The notes beneath the pieces are model-generated. The model saw nothing but the letters and a program-made list of their open reading frames with translations. It searched no databases and was not told where the DNA came from. Positions 9,544-23,062 of a stretch of 64,000 nt of DNA are shown here, one piece after another. Both the position numbers and the translations under genes were made by a program. This stretch comes from Scylla paramamosain. Lineage: Eukaryota > Arthropoda > Malacostraca > Decapoda > Portunidae. Every line of letters starts with the position of its first letter. Positions within the stretch are counted from its first letter, which is position 1. The stretch covers positions 8,234,501 through 8,298,500 of the forward strand of contig NC_087158.1 in the NCBI RefSeq assembly GCF_035594125.1, in the 5' to 3' direction.

Positions 9544-12500
9544 GAATTTGAGAAACAGAACAATCTTAAAAAATGCGAGTATTTTAAGTGCTTTTCACAT
9601 TCTTAGTTACCAAAACCCCAAATTGCATGGGAAACCATCTTTATGTGAGAAAAAAATGACATTGCCAGAAAAATGTCTTTTGAGTGTTTTTGAGCGTGTT
9701 AGGCAATAAAGCACTAAAAAGCAGGGCAATCACATTACATTGGAATAAAACCAATTTTTAACAAGAACTTGCCTTTAAGTGTTTTTGATTTCCTTATATA
9801 CCAAAACACTAAAATGCATGCAAAATACACTTTATGGTGAAACAGAATAACATTACCAAAAACATGTATTTTGAGTGTTTTTGATCATGTTACCAATAAA
9901 AACGCTTAAATACATGCAAAGAACCCTATTTTTGGGAAACGAAAGGGCATTACGAAAAACGTATATTATGAGTGTTTTAAAGTTTATTAAGTACGAAAAA
10001 GCTAAAAGCCACAAATTACACTCTTTATTAAGAAAAAAAAATACGATATTTTTTTTTCATTCTTATTCATCTTTACAGGTAACGAGGTGCCAAAATTCGG
10101 GCAAAGTTCAGGAAATTATATGAAATAAGAACATTATCAAAAAAGTTAAATTTTGCATTTTTTTTCGGACTGTTATGTACCAAACCCCTAAAGTGCATGC
10201 AAAGCCACCTATATGGAGAAATTACACGTCTTTGCCAGAAAACTGTCTCATGAATGTTTTTTTTTCAGGAACCAACACGATAAAACCCAAGGAAGTCAAT
10301 CTATATGGGAATCCAAAACAAAATTACTGAAAACGTGTCTTTTCGGTGTTTTACGTAGAAAACGCTAAAACGGATGCAAACCAAACAAAATGAAGAAATA
10401 GAATGACATTACCAAAAAGGTATATTTTGAGTGTTTTTGAAATTGTTACCTACAAAAAACGCGAAAATGCATGGAAAGCACTCTATATTGGGAAGGAAAT
10501 GGACATTACGAGAAACGAGGATAATGAGTGTTTGATAGTTTCACAAAAACCACAAGGCAAAAAAAGGCAAAAACTCGTGTTTATAAAGTTTTAATAAAGT
10601 TTAATAAAAGTTTAATAAAGTTTCTTACATTCCAAAATGCTTAAAACTCATGAATAAGACTTTTAAATTAGAAACAGAACTATCTTACTAAATGTGAGTA
10701 TTTTGAGTGTTTTTCACATTCTTAGTTACGAAAATCCGAAATTACAAGCGAAACTAGTTTTATGTGGGAAAAAATGACATTACCAGAAAAGTGTCTTTTG
10801 AATGTTTTAGAGCGTGATATGCAACAAAGCACTAAAAACCAGAACAATGACATTACATGGGAATAAAACCAACTTTTACCAAAAACATGCCTTTAAGTGT
10901 TTTTAACTCCTTATATAAGAAAACGCTAAAACGCATGCAAAACACAACTTTATGGAGAAACAAAATAACATTACTAAAAACATGAATTTTAAGTGTTTTT
11001 GATGTTACCTATAAAAACGCTTAAATACATGCAAAGAACCCTATGTTTGTGAAACGAAAGGATATTACGAAAATTATGTATTATGAGAGTTTTTAGGTTC
11101 CTTAAGTACCAAAAATCTAAAACACACAAATAACATTCTTTATAGAGAAAAAAAATAAGATAAAAATAAATGTATAAATTTTTTTTTTATTCATCTTCAT
11201 AGGTACCTAGATGGTAAAATTCTGGCAAAATTCAGTGAAATTAGGTAAAGAAAAAAAATTAACAAAAAAAAAATTTTAGCTTTTTTCCGGAGTTATGTAC
11301 CAAACAATGAAGTGCATGCAAAGCCACCTATATGGGGAAATTACACAACTCTACCAGAAACCTGTACCAGAAGGAATTTCAACAATATTACTGAAAACGA
11401 GTCTTTTCAGAGATTTATGAAGAAAAACGCTAAAACGGATGCAAAGCAACCAATATGAAGAAATAGAATAACATTACCAAAAAGATATATTTTGAGTGTT
11501 TTTAAGCTTGTTACCTACAAAAAATGAAAAAAATGGATGGAAAGCACACTATACTAAGAAACAAAAGAACATTACGAGAAATGAGAAATAATGAGTGTTT
11601 TATAGTTTCACAAGAACCACAAAGCAATGAACGCAAAAACTCGTGTATATAAAGAAGTTTCTTACATACCAAAATGAATAACACTTTTAACCGAGAAACA
11701 GAACTACCCTACCAAATTGTGTATTTTGAGTGTTTTTCACATTCTTAGTTACGAAATTGCCAAATTACATGCGAAACAAGCTTTATGTGGGAAAAAAATG
11801 ACATTACCAGAAAAATGTCTTTTGAGTGTTTTTGAGCGTAATACACAACAAAGCACTAAAAAGCAGAACAATCACACTACTTGGGAATAAAAACAACTTT
11901 TACTAAGAACTTGCCTTTAAGTGTTTTTTAACTCCTTACATACCAAAACGCTAAAACGCATGTAAAACACCCTTCATGGAGAGACAGAATAACATTACCA
12001 AAAATATGTATTTTGAGTGTTTTTGATCATGTTACTTATAAAAACGCTTAAATACATGTAAAGAACCTTATGTTTGTGTAAGAAAAGGACATTACGAAAA
12101 TCGTGTATTATAAGTGTTTTTAAGTTCCTTAACTACCAAAAAGCTAAAACTAACAAATAACACTTTATAGAGAGAGAGAAAAAAATTTGTTATCCATCTT
12201 CATAGGTACCGAGATACCAAAATTCTGGAAAAATTCAGGGAAATTTTGTAAAAAAAAAATAATAAAACAAAATAATTTTTAGCTTTTTTCCGGAGTTATG
12301 TACCAAACCCTGAAGTGCATGCAATATTTTTCTATGTGGAGAAATTACTCAACTTTACCAGAAACGTGTCTTTTGAGTGTTTTTTTCAGCAATTTCAACA
12401 ATATTACTGAAAACGTGTCTTTTCAGTGATTTATGTAGAAAAACGCTCAAACGGATGCAAACCAACCAGTATGAAGAAATAGAATGACATTACCATAAAG

Positions 12501-15500
12501 ATATATTTTGAGGTTTTTGATTTTGTTACCTACAAAAACAGGCGAAAATGGATGAAACGCACTCTATATTAGGGAGGAAAAGGCCATTACGAGAAACGTG
12601 TATAATGAGTGTTTTATAGTTTCATAAGAACCACAAGGCAAAAAACTCAAAAACTCGTGTAAATAGAGAAGTTTCTTATATACCAAAATGCTGAAACTCA
12701 TGAATAACACTTTTAATTGAGAAACAGAACTACCTTACCAAATGTGTCTATTAGAGAAGTTTCTTACATACCAAAATGCTGAAACTCATGAATAACACTT
12801 TTAATTAAGAAACAGAACAACCTTACTAAATGCCTATATTTTGAGTGTTTTTCACATTCTTAGTTACCAAAACCCCAAATTCCATGCGAAACTAGCTTTA
12901 TGTGGGAAAAAATTAATATTACCAGAAAATGTCTTTCGAGTGTTTTTGAGCGTCTTAGGCAATAAACCACTAAAAAGCAGAGCAATCACATTACATGGGA
13001 ATAAAACCAACTTTTACCAAGAACTTGCCTTTAGGTGTTTTTGAGCTCATTACATACCAAAACGCTAAAATAAATGCAAAACACCTTTTATGGACAAACA
13101 GAATAACATTACCAAAAACATGTATTTTGAGTGTTTTTGATCATGTTATCTATAAAAATGCTTAAATAAATGCTAAGAACCTTATGTTTGGGAAACGAAA
13201 GGACATTACGAGAAATATATATTATGAGTGTTTTTTAGTTCCTTAAGTACCAAAAAGCTAAAACCCACAAATAACACTCTTTATTTAGAAAAATATATAA
13301 ATAAAAAATAAAAAGATAGGATTTTTTTTTTTTTATTGTTATTCTTCTTCATAGGTACCGAGATGCCAAAATTCTTGGAAAATTCCGGGCTATTATATGA
13401 TAAACAAAATTATCAAAAAAAGTTAATTTTAGCCTTTTTTTCGGAATATTATATACCAAACCCTAAAGTGCATGCAAAGCTTCCTATATGAGGAAATTAA
13501 ACGACCTTAAAAGAAATCTGTCTTTTGAGTGTTTTTCAGAATGTTAGGCACCAAAACGATAAATAAATAAGGAACTCACTCTATATAGGAATCCAAAACA
13601 AAATTACTGAAAACGTGTCTTCTCAGTGTTTTAAGTAGAAAAACGCTAAAACAGATGTAAACCAACCAATATAAAATAAATAGAAAAACATTACCAAAAA
13701 GGTATATTTTGAGTGTTTTTGAGCTTGTTACCTACAAAAAACGCGAAAATTGATGCAAAGCACTCTATATTAGGAAATAAAAGGACATTGCAAGAAATGT
13801 GTATAATGAGTATTATATAGTTCAAAAGAACCAAAAGGCAAAAAAAAAAGCAAAAACTTGTGGATATGGAGAAGTTTCCTAGATACAAAAATGCTGAAAC
13901 TTATGAATAACATTCCTAATTGAGAAACAGAACAACCTTACTAAATGCGTGTATTTTGAGAGCTTTTCACATTATTAGTTACCAAAACCCCAAATTGCAT
14001 GCGAAACCAGCTTTATGTGAGAAAAAAATGACATTACCAGAAAAATGTTTTTGAGCCTGAGAGGCAATAAAGCACGAAAAAGCAGGGCAATCACATTACA
14101 TTTGAATAAAACCAATTTTTATCAAGAACTTCCCTTTAAGTGTTTTTGAGCTCCTCATATACTAAACCGCTAAAACGCATGCAAAACAAACTTTATGGAG
14201 AAACAAAATAAAATTACGAAAAACATGTATTTTGAGTGTTTTTGATCATGTTATCTATAAAAACGCTTAAATACAAGCAAAGAATCTTATGTTTGAGAAA
14301 AAAAAGGACATTACGAGAAATGTATATTATGAGTATTTTTAAGTTTGTTAAGTACCAAAAACCTAAAACCCACTCTATTTAGGAAAAAAAAACAAATAAA
14401 AAATGAAAAAAAGGATTTTTTTTTTTTGTTATTCATCTTCATAGGTACCGAAATGCCAAAATTCTGGGAAAATTCAAGGTAATTCTATAAGAGAATATTA
14501 TCAAAAAAGTTGATTTTAGCTTTTTTTTCGGACTGTTATGTACCAAACCCTAAACTGCATGGAAAGCCTCCTATATTAGGAAATTAAACGACCTCACCAG
14601 AAATCTGTCTTTTGAGTGTTTTTCAGTATGTTAGTCACCAAAATGATAAATAATAAGGAACTCACTTTATATGGGAATCCAAAACAAAATTACTGGAAAC
14701 GTTTCTTCCCAGTGTTTTACGTAGAAAAACGCTAAAATGGATGCAAACCAACCAATATCAAGAAATAGAAAAAACATTACCAAAAAGGTATATTTTGAGT
14801 GTTTTTGAGCTTGTTACCTAGAAAAAAACGCAAAAATTGATACAAAGCACTCCATATTGGGAAACAAATGGACATTGCGAGAAAAGTGTATAATGAGTGT
14901 ATTATAGTTCAAAAGAACAACAAGGCAAAAAACACAAAAACTCGTGTATAAGGAGAAGTTTCCTAGATACCAAAATGCTGAAACTCATGAATAGCAGTAT
15001 TAATTGAGAAAAGGAACAACCTTACCAAATTCGTGTATTTTGAGTGTTTTTCATATTCTTAGTTACCAAAAACCTAAATTTCATACGAAACCAGATTTAT
15101 GTGGGAAAACATGACATTTCCAGAAAAATGTCTTTTGAGTGTTTTTGAGCGTGATAGGTAATAAAGCACTAAAAAGCAGGGCAATCACTTTTCATTGCAA
15201 TAAAACCGATTTTTACCAAGAACTTGCCTTTAAATGTTTTTGAGCTCCTTATATACCAAACTGCTAAAACGCATGCAAAACAAACTTTATGGAGAAACAG
15301 AACAACATTACCAAAAACATGTAATTTGGGTGTTTTTTATCATGTTATCTATAAAAACGCTTAAATACATGCAAAGAACATCATGTTTGGGAAGCAAAAG
15401 GACATTACGAGGAACGTGTATTGTGAGTGTTTTTTTTAAGTTCTTTAAGTAAAAAAAAAGCTAAAACCCACAAATTTCATCTTCATAGGTACTTAGATGC

Positions 15501-18500
15501 CAAAATTCTGGGTAAATTCATGAAAATTATATGAACAAAAGAATATTATCAAAAAAGTAAATTTTAGCTTTTTTTTCGGACTGTTATGTACCAAACCCTA
15601 AAGTGCATGCAAAGCCTCCTATATGAGGAAATTAAACGACCTTACCAGAAATCTGTCTTTTGAGTGTTTATCAGCTTGTTAGGCACCAAAACGATAAATA
15701 ATAAGGAACTCACTCTATATAGGAATCCAAAGCAAAATTACTGAAAATGTATCTTCTCAGTGTTTTACGTAGAAAAACGCAAAAACTCGTGTATATAAAG
15801 AAGTTTCTTAGATACCAAAATACTGAAACTTACAAATAAAAATCTGAAATAAGAAACAGAACAACCTTAGCAAATGCGTGTATTTTGAGCGTTTTTCATA
15901 TTCCTAGTTAGCAATACCCAAAATAGCATGCGAAACTATCTATATGAGGGAAAAAAATGACATTACCAGAAGTGTCTTTCAATTGTTTTTCAGCGTGTTA
16001 GGCAATGAAGTACTAAAAAGCAGGGCAATCACATTACATGGGAATAAAACCAACTTTTACCAAGAACTTGCCAATATGTGTTTTTGAGCTCCTTACTTAC
16101 CAAACCGCTAAAACGCATGGAAAACAAACTTTATGGAGAAACAGAATAACATTACCAAAAACATGTATGTTGAGTGTTTTTGATAATGTTATCTATAAAA
16201 ACGCTTAAATACATGCAAAGAACCTTATGTTTGGTGAACGTAAGGACATTACGAGAAACATGTATTATGAGTGATTTTAAGTTCTTTAACTACCAAAAAA
16301 GCTAAAACCCACAAATAACACTCGTTATTTAGAAAAAAATAAATAAAAAATAAAAAAAAATAAATAAAAGGATTTTGTATTTTTTTTTTTTTTTATTCAC
16401 CTTCATAGGTACCGAGATGCCAAATTTCTGGGAAAAATTAGGGCAATTATATGATAAAAGAATATTAAGAAAAAAGTTGATATTAGCTTTTTTTCGGACT
16501 CTTATGTACCACACACTAAAGTGCATGCAAAGCCTCTCATATGACGAAATTAAACAACCTCACCAGAAATCTTTTTTTTAAGGGTTTTTCAGCATGTTAG
16601 GCACCAAAACGATAAATAATAAGGAACTCACTTTATATGGCAAACCAAAAAAATTACTGAAAACGTGTCTTCTCATTGTTTTACGTAGAAAAACGCTAAA
16701 ACGGATGCAAACCAACCAATATCAAGAAGTAGAAAAACATTACCAAAAAGGTATATTTTGAGTGTTTTTGAGCTTGTTAACTATAAAAAAACGCGAAAAC
16801 TGATACAAAGCACTCTATATTGGGAAACAAAGGGACATTGCGAGAAAAGTGTATAATGAATGTTTTATAAATCAAAAGAACCACAAGGCAAAATAACGCA
16901 AAAACTCGTGTATATGGAGAAGTTTCCTAGATACCAAAATGCTGAAACTCATGAATAACACTCTTAATTGAGAAACAGAAAAACTTTACTAAATGCGTGT
17001 ATTTTGAGTGCTTTTCACATTCTTAATTAGCAAAAACCCAAATTCCATGCGAAACCAGCTTTATGTGGGAAAAAAATGACATTACGAGAAAAGGGTCTTT
17101 TCAGTGGTTTTGAGCGTGATAGGCAATAAAGGACTAAAAAGCACTTTACATGGCAATAAAATTAATTTTTACCAAGAACTTGCCTTTAAGTGTTTTGAGC
17201 TCCTTATATACCAAAACGCTAAAACGCATGCAAAACACACTTTATGGAGAAGGAGAATAACATTACCAAAAACATATATTTTGAGTGTTTTTGATCATGT
17301 TACCAATAAAAACGCTTAAATACATGCAAAGAACCCTATTTTTGGGAAACGAAAGGACATTACGAGAAACGTGTATTATGAGTGTTTTTAAGATCATTAT
17401 TTACCGAAAAGCTAAAAGCCACAAATGATTTTCTTTATTGAGAAAAAAATAAATAAATAAATAAAAAAAATACGATATTTTTTTTCTTTTTTTTCATCTT
17501 CACAGGTACCAAGATGCCAATATTTGGGCAAAATTCAGGAAATTATGAGTCAATTATCAAAAAAGTTAATTTTAGCTTTTTTTTTTTCGTACTGTTATGT
17601 ACCAAACCCTAAATTACATGCAAAGCCACCTATATGGGGAAATTAAACGTCTTTGCCAGAAAACTGTCATATGAGTTTTTTTTCAGCTTGTTAGGCACCA
17701 TAACGGTAAATAACATGCAAGTCACTCTTTATGGGAATCTAAAACAAAATTACTGAAAACGTGTCTTTTCGGTGTTTTACGTAGAAAAACGCTAAAACGG
17801 ATGCAAACCAACCAATAAGAAGAAATAAAATAACATTACCAAAAATATACATTTTGAGTCTTTTTGAGCTTGTTACCTACAAAAAACGCGAAAATGGATT
17901 CAAAGCACTCCCTAATGGGAAACAAAAGGACATTAATGAGTGATTTATTATTTTTGAGCAAAAGAACTTGTGGTTCACAAGAACCACAAGGGAAAAAACG
18001 CAAAAACTCGTGTATATAAAGAAGTTTCTTAGATACCAAAATGCTGAAACTCATGAATAACAATATTAATTGAGAAACAGAACAAACTTACCAAATGCGT
18101 GTATTTTCAGTGTTTTTCATATTCTTAGTTAGCAAAACCCCAAATAGCACGTGAAACTATATTGGAAAAAAAATGACATTACCAGAAGTGTCTTTTGAGT
18201 GTTTTTGAGCGTGTTAGGCAATAAATCACAAAAAAACAGGGCAATCACATTACATGGGAATAAAACCAACTTTTACCAAGAACTTGCCTTGAAGTGTTTT
18301 TGACCTTACAAACCAAAACGCTAAAAAGCATGCAAAAAACTCCTTTATGGAGAATCAGAATAACATTACTAAAAACATGTTTTAAGTGTTTTTGATCATG
18401 TTACCTATAAAAACGCTTAAATACATGCAAATAACCCTATGTTTGGGAAACGAAAGGACATTACAAGAAACGTGTATTAGGACCGTTTTTAAGTTCCTTA

Positions 18501-21500
18501 AGTACCAAAATAAAATAACCCACAAATAAATAACTAAAAAAATAGTTTTTTTTTTATGTTGATTTTCATAGGTACCAAGATGCCACAATTCTGCCAAAAT
18601 CCAGGGAATTTATGTGGAAAAAAGAACATTATCAAAAAAGTTAATTATAGCTCTTTTTCGGATTTTTATGTACCAAACTCTAAAGTGCATGTCACCTATA
18701 TAAGGAAGTTAAACGACTTTACCAAAAACCTGTCTTTTCAGTGTTTTTCAGCATGTTAGGCACTAAAACGATAAATAATGTGGAAGTCAGTCAATATGTG
18801 AATCCAAAACAAAATTACTGAAAACGTGTCTTTTCAGTGTTTTACGTAGAAAAACGCTAAAACGGATGGAAACCAACAAATATAAAGAAATAGAATAACA
18901 TTACCAAAAAGTGTTTTTGAGCTTTTTACCTACAAAAAAACGCGCAAATGGATGGAAAGCACTCTATGTTGGGAAGCAAAAGGACATTACGAGAAACGTG
19001 TGTAATGAGTGTTTTATAGTTTCACAAGAACCACAAGGCAAAAAACGCAAAAACTCGTGTATATAGAGAAGTTTCGTACATACCAAAACGCTAGAACTCA
19101 TGAATAACACTTTTAATTGAAAGAACTACCTTACCAAATGTGTGTATTTTGAGTGTTTTTCACTTTCTTAGTTACGTAAATCCAAAATTACATGCGAAAC
19201 TAGCTTTATGTGGGAATAAAATAACATTACCAGAAAAGTGTCTTTTTAGTGTTTTTGAGCGTTATATGCAAAAAAGCACTAAAAATCAGAACAATCACAT
19301 TACATTGGAATAAAACCAAATTTTACGAATAACTTGCCTTTAAGTTTTTTTGAGCTCCTTACATACCAAAACGCTAAAACCCATGCAAAACACCCTTTAT
19401 GGAAAAACGGAATAACATTATCAAAAACATGTATTTTAAGTGTTTTTAAGCTTGATACCAATAAAAACGCTAAATACATGCAAAGAACCCTATGTTTGGG
19501 AATGAAAGGACATTACAAGGAATGTGTATTATGAATCTTTATATATATATATAATAACCAAAAAGCTAAAACCCACAAATAACACTCTTTATAAAGAAAA
19601 AATAAAAAAAATAAAAAAATAGCATTTATTTTTTTTTTATTGATCTTCATAGGTACCGAGATGCCAAATTTCTGGCAAAATTCAGGAAAATTACATGAAA
19701 AAAGAATATTATGAAAAAAGGTTAATTTTAGCTTTTTTTCCGGACTGTTATGTACCAAACCCTAAAGTGTATGCAAAGCCACCTATATAGGGAAAGGGAA
19801 ATTAAACGACTTTACAAGAAACCTGTCTTTTGAGTGTTTTTCAGCATGTTAGGCACCAAAATGATAAATAACATGGAAGTCACTCTATATGGGAATCCAA
19901 AACAAAATTACTGAAAACGTCTCTTTTCTGTGTTTTACGTAGAAAAACGCTAAAACGGGTGCAAACCAACCAATGTGAAGAAATAGAATAACATTACCAA
20001 AAAGGTATATTTTGAGTGTTTTTGATCATGTTACCTATAAAAATGCTTAAATACATGCAAAGAACCTTTTCTTTAGGAAACAAAAGGACATTACGAGAAA
20101 CGAGTATTATAAGTGTTTTTACGTTCCTTAAGTACCAAAAAGCTTAAACCCACAAATAACACTCTTTACAGAGAAAAAATAAATAAATAAATGAAAAAAT
20201 AGCATTTTTTTTTTTTTATTAATCTTCATAGGTACGACATGCCAAAATTCTGCCAAATTCAGGGAAATTATGTGAAAAAAGAATATGAAAAAAAGTTCAT
20301 TTTAGCTTTTTTTTCAGACTGTTATGTACCAAACCCTAAAGTGCATATAGAGCCACCTATATGGGGAAATTAAACGACTTTACCTGAAACCTGTCTTTTG
20401 CCTGTTTTTCAGTATGTTAGGCACAAAAACAATTAATAATATGGAAGTCACTCTGAATGGGAATCCAAAACAAAATTACTGAAAACGTGTCTCTTCAGTG
20501 TTTTACGTAGAAAAACGGTAAAACGAATGGAAATCAATCAATATCATGAAATAGAATAATATTACCAAAAAGGTATTTTTTGTGTTTTTGAGTGAAAATG
20601 GATGCAAATCTCTCTATATTGGGAAACAAAAGGACATTACGAGGAACGTTTATAATGAGCGTTTTATAGTTTCACAAGAACCACAAGGCAAAACAAACAA
20701 AAACTCGTGTATATGGAGATGTTTCTTAGATACCAAAATGCTGAAATTCATGAATAACACTCTTAATTGAGAAACAGAACAACTTTACCAAATGCGTTTA
20801 TTTTGAGTGTTTTTCACATTCTTAGTTACGAAAACCCGAAATTACATGCGAGACTAGCTTTATGTGGGAAATAAATGACATTACCAGAAAAAAGTGTCTT
20901 TTGAGTGTTTTTGAGCGTGTTAGGCAATAAAGCACAAAAAAGCAGGGCAATGACATTACATGGGAATAAAACCAACATTTACCAAGAACTTGTCTTTCAG
21001 TGTTTTTCAGCTCCTTACATACCAAAACGCTAAAATGCATGCAAAACACCCTTTATGGAGAAACAAAATAATATTATGAAAAACTTGAATTTTTAGTGTT
21101 TTTGATCTGTTACCTATAAAAACGCTTAAATACATGCAAAGAACCCTATGTTTGGGAAACGAAAGTACATTACGAGAAACGTGTATTATGAGTGTTTTTA
21201 AGTTCCATAAGTACGAAAAGAGTTAATACCCACAAATAACACTCTTTATAGAAAGAATAAATAAATAAATAAAAACTAGGATTTCTTTTTTTTTTATTTA
21301 TATTCATAGGTACCGAGATGCCAAAATTCTGGCAAATTTCAGGGAAATTATGTGAAAAAATAATATTATGAAAAAAGTTAATTTTAGCTTTTTTTTCGGA
21401 CTGTTATGTAGCAAACCCTAAAGTGTATGCAAAGCCACCTACATGAGGATATTAAACGATTTTACCAGATACCTGTCTTTTGAGTGTTTTTTCAGCAAGT

Positions 21501-22148
21501 TAGGCACCAAAACGATAATATGGAAGTCACTCTATATGGGAATTCATAACAAAATTACTGAAAACGTATCTTTTTAGTGTTTTAATTAGAAAAACATTAA
21601 AACGGATGTAAACCAACCAATATGAAGAAAAAGAATAATATTACTAAAAAGTTATATTTTGAGTGTTTTTGAGCTTGTTACCTACAGAAAACGCGAAAAT
21701 AGTTGCAAAGCACTCTATATTGGGAAAGAAAAGGACATTACGAGAAACGTGTATAATGAGTGTTTTATAGTTTCACAAGAACCACAAGGCAAAACACGCA
21801 AAAACTCGTGTATATGGAGATGTTTCTTAGATACCAAAATGCTGAAAATCATGAATAACACTCTTAATTGAGAAACAGAACAACCTTACCAAATGGGTGT
21901 ATTTTGAATCTTTTTAGCATTCTTACTTACCAAAACCCGAAATTACATGCGAGACTGGCTTTATGTGGGAAATAAAAGGCATTACCAGAAAAAAAGTGTC
22001 TTTTGAGTGTTTTTGAGCGTGTTAGGCAATAAAGCACAAAAAAGCAGGGCAATGACATTACATGGGAATAAAACTAACTTTTACCAATAACTTGCCTTTA
22101 AGTGTTTTTAAGCTCCTTACCTACGAAAATGCTAAAACGCATACAAAA
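9544..22148 (+). repeat. Higher-order satellite array, block 3 (largest)
   Basis: This is 12.6 kb of the A-K repeat in forward orientation. The B anchors lie near 10066, 11190, 12196, 13345, 14437, 15476, 16398, 17494, 18562, 19646, 20221 and 21297, so most periods are 1.0-1.15 kb. Two units are clearly short. In the unit of 15476-16398, monomer E passes straight into G near 15780 and F is lost. In the unit of 19646-20221 (575 bp), E passes straight into K near 20020, so F to J are lost. The G tail is duplicated with an 88-bp offset at 12665 and 12753. A short (AT)n lies near 19541-19553. The array stops abruptly inside monomer J near 22148. No gene is supportable. Confidence 0.9.
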
Positions 22149-23031
22149 GTATTTTGAGTCTTTTGTAAGATTGTTTTGTAAAAAAATGCCTAAATGAATC
22201 GGAAATACCCTATATGGGAAAAATTGAAAGATACTATGAAAAACGTGTATTATGAGTGTTTTTTTATTTTTTTAGTATCAAAAGGGTAAAACGCATGAAA
22301 AACACTCTATATGGAGAAACAGAACAATACTGCCAATAAAAAACGTGCATTTTGAGTGTTATGACATTGTTAGTTACCAAAAAGCCAATATATAGACCCA
22401 TATATAGATATATGAAACGACTTTAAAAACGTATGAAAATACCATATAAAGAGAAACAGAATACATTATCCAAAAACGTGTATTTATTTCTTTTTTGAGC
22501 TTATTATGTACAAAATCGCCTGTCATCAAACAAATCACCCTGCATATGGAGATAAAAAGGACATTACGAGAAACGTTTCTTATGTGTTTTTTTTTTTATT
22601 ACTTTCTTAAGTACCAAATCAGTACTTCAATAGTGTTCTGAAGAAAAAGAACAAACTTACCAAAAACTGGTATTTTTTTACATTGATAATTACCAAAACG
22701 TCAACATGCATGTAAATCAATCTATATGAAGAAACGAAACGAAATCACTAGAAACTTGTCTTTTATTATTTTTTGAGCGTGTTAGGCACCAAATAAGTAA
22801 GAAGCAACGAAATCACCCCATAGGGGAATACAAAACACCTTTACTAAAACGTGTCTTTAGAGTGTTTTTTTTTTTAGGTTCTTACGAAATAAAATGTCAA
22901 AATACATGCAAACACCCTGTTAGGTACCAAAGCACCAAAAACAGCATATATGAGGAAACGAAAGGACATGACAAAAAACGTGTATTATGAGTGTTTTTTT
23001 TTTTATCTTCTCAGGTACCAAAACGCAAAAA
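22148..23031 (+). repeat. Diverged satellite, left part of block Y (paralogous to 34345-35580)
   Basis: These monomers are diverged and not in A-K order. They match 34345-35580 monomer by monomer: AAATGAATCG, AGTATCAAAAGGGTAAAACG, ACAAAATCGCC.GTCATCAAAC and CCTGTTAGGTACCAAAGCAC occur in both, in the same order. Relative to that block, Y lacks the SINE and has only one copy of the 202-bp segment, but keeps about one extra monomer near 22325-22410. The match ends at ACCAAAACGC (23026). No gene is seen. Confidence 0.8.
22873..22890 (+). other. Empty (pre-insertion) site paralogous to the SINE at 35188-35426
   Basis: The sequence tttaggttcttacgaaat is followed directly by aaaatgtcaaaatacatgca. 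At the paralogous place the same sequence, with one difference, flanks the SINE on both sides. The SINE therefore inserted after the two blocks separated. Confidence 0.8.
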
Positions 23032-23062
23032 CTTCTACTTACGCACTTAGCGTAAGTAGAAG
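23032..23062. repeat. Fold-back (12-bp arms, 7-nt loop) at a deletion breakpoint
   Basis: CTTCTACTTACG (23032-23043) is the exact reverse complement of CGTAAGTAGAAG (23051-23062), with the loop CACTTAG between. The right arm belongs to the retrotransposon and is also present at 37934-37945. The left arm is extra sequence placed exactly where satellite joins retrotransposon. Confidence 0.85.

Noticed and set aside
31..22148. A CENP-B box in the satellite
   Set aside because: I looked for the NTTCGNNNNANNCGGGN pattern and did not see it in the monomers. The CGGGN part is essentially absent.
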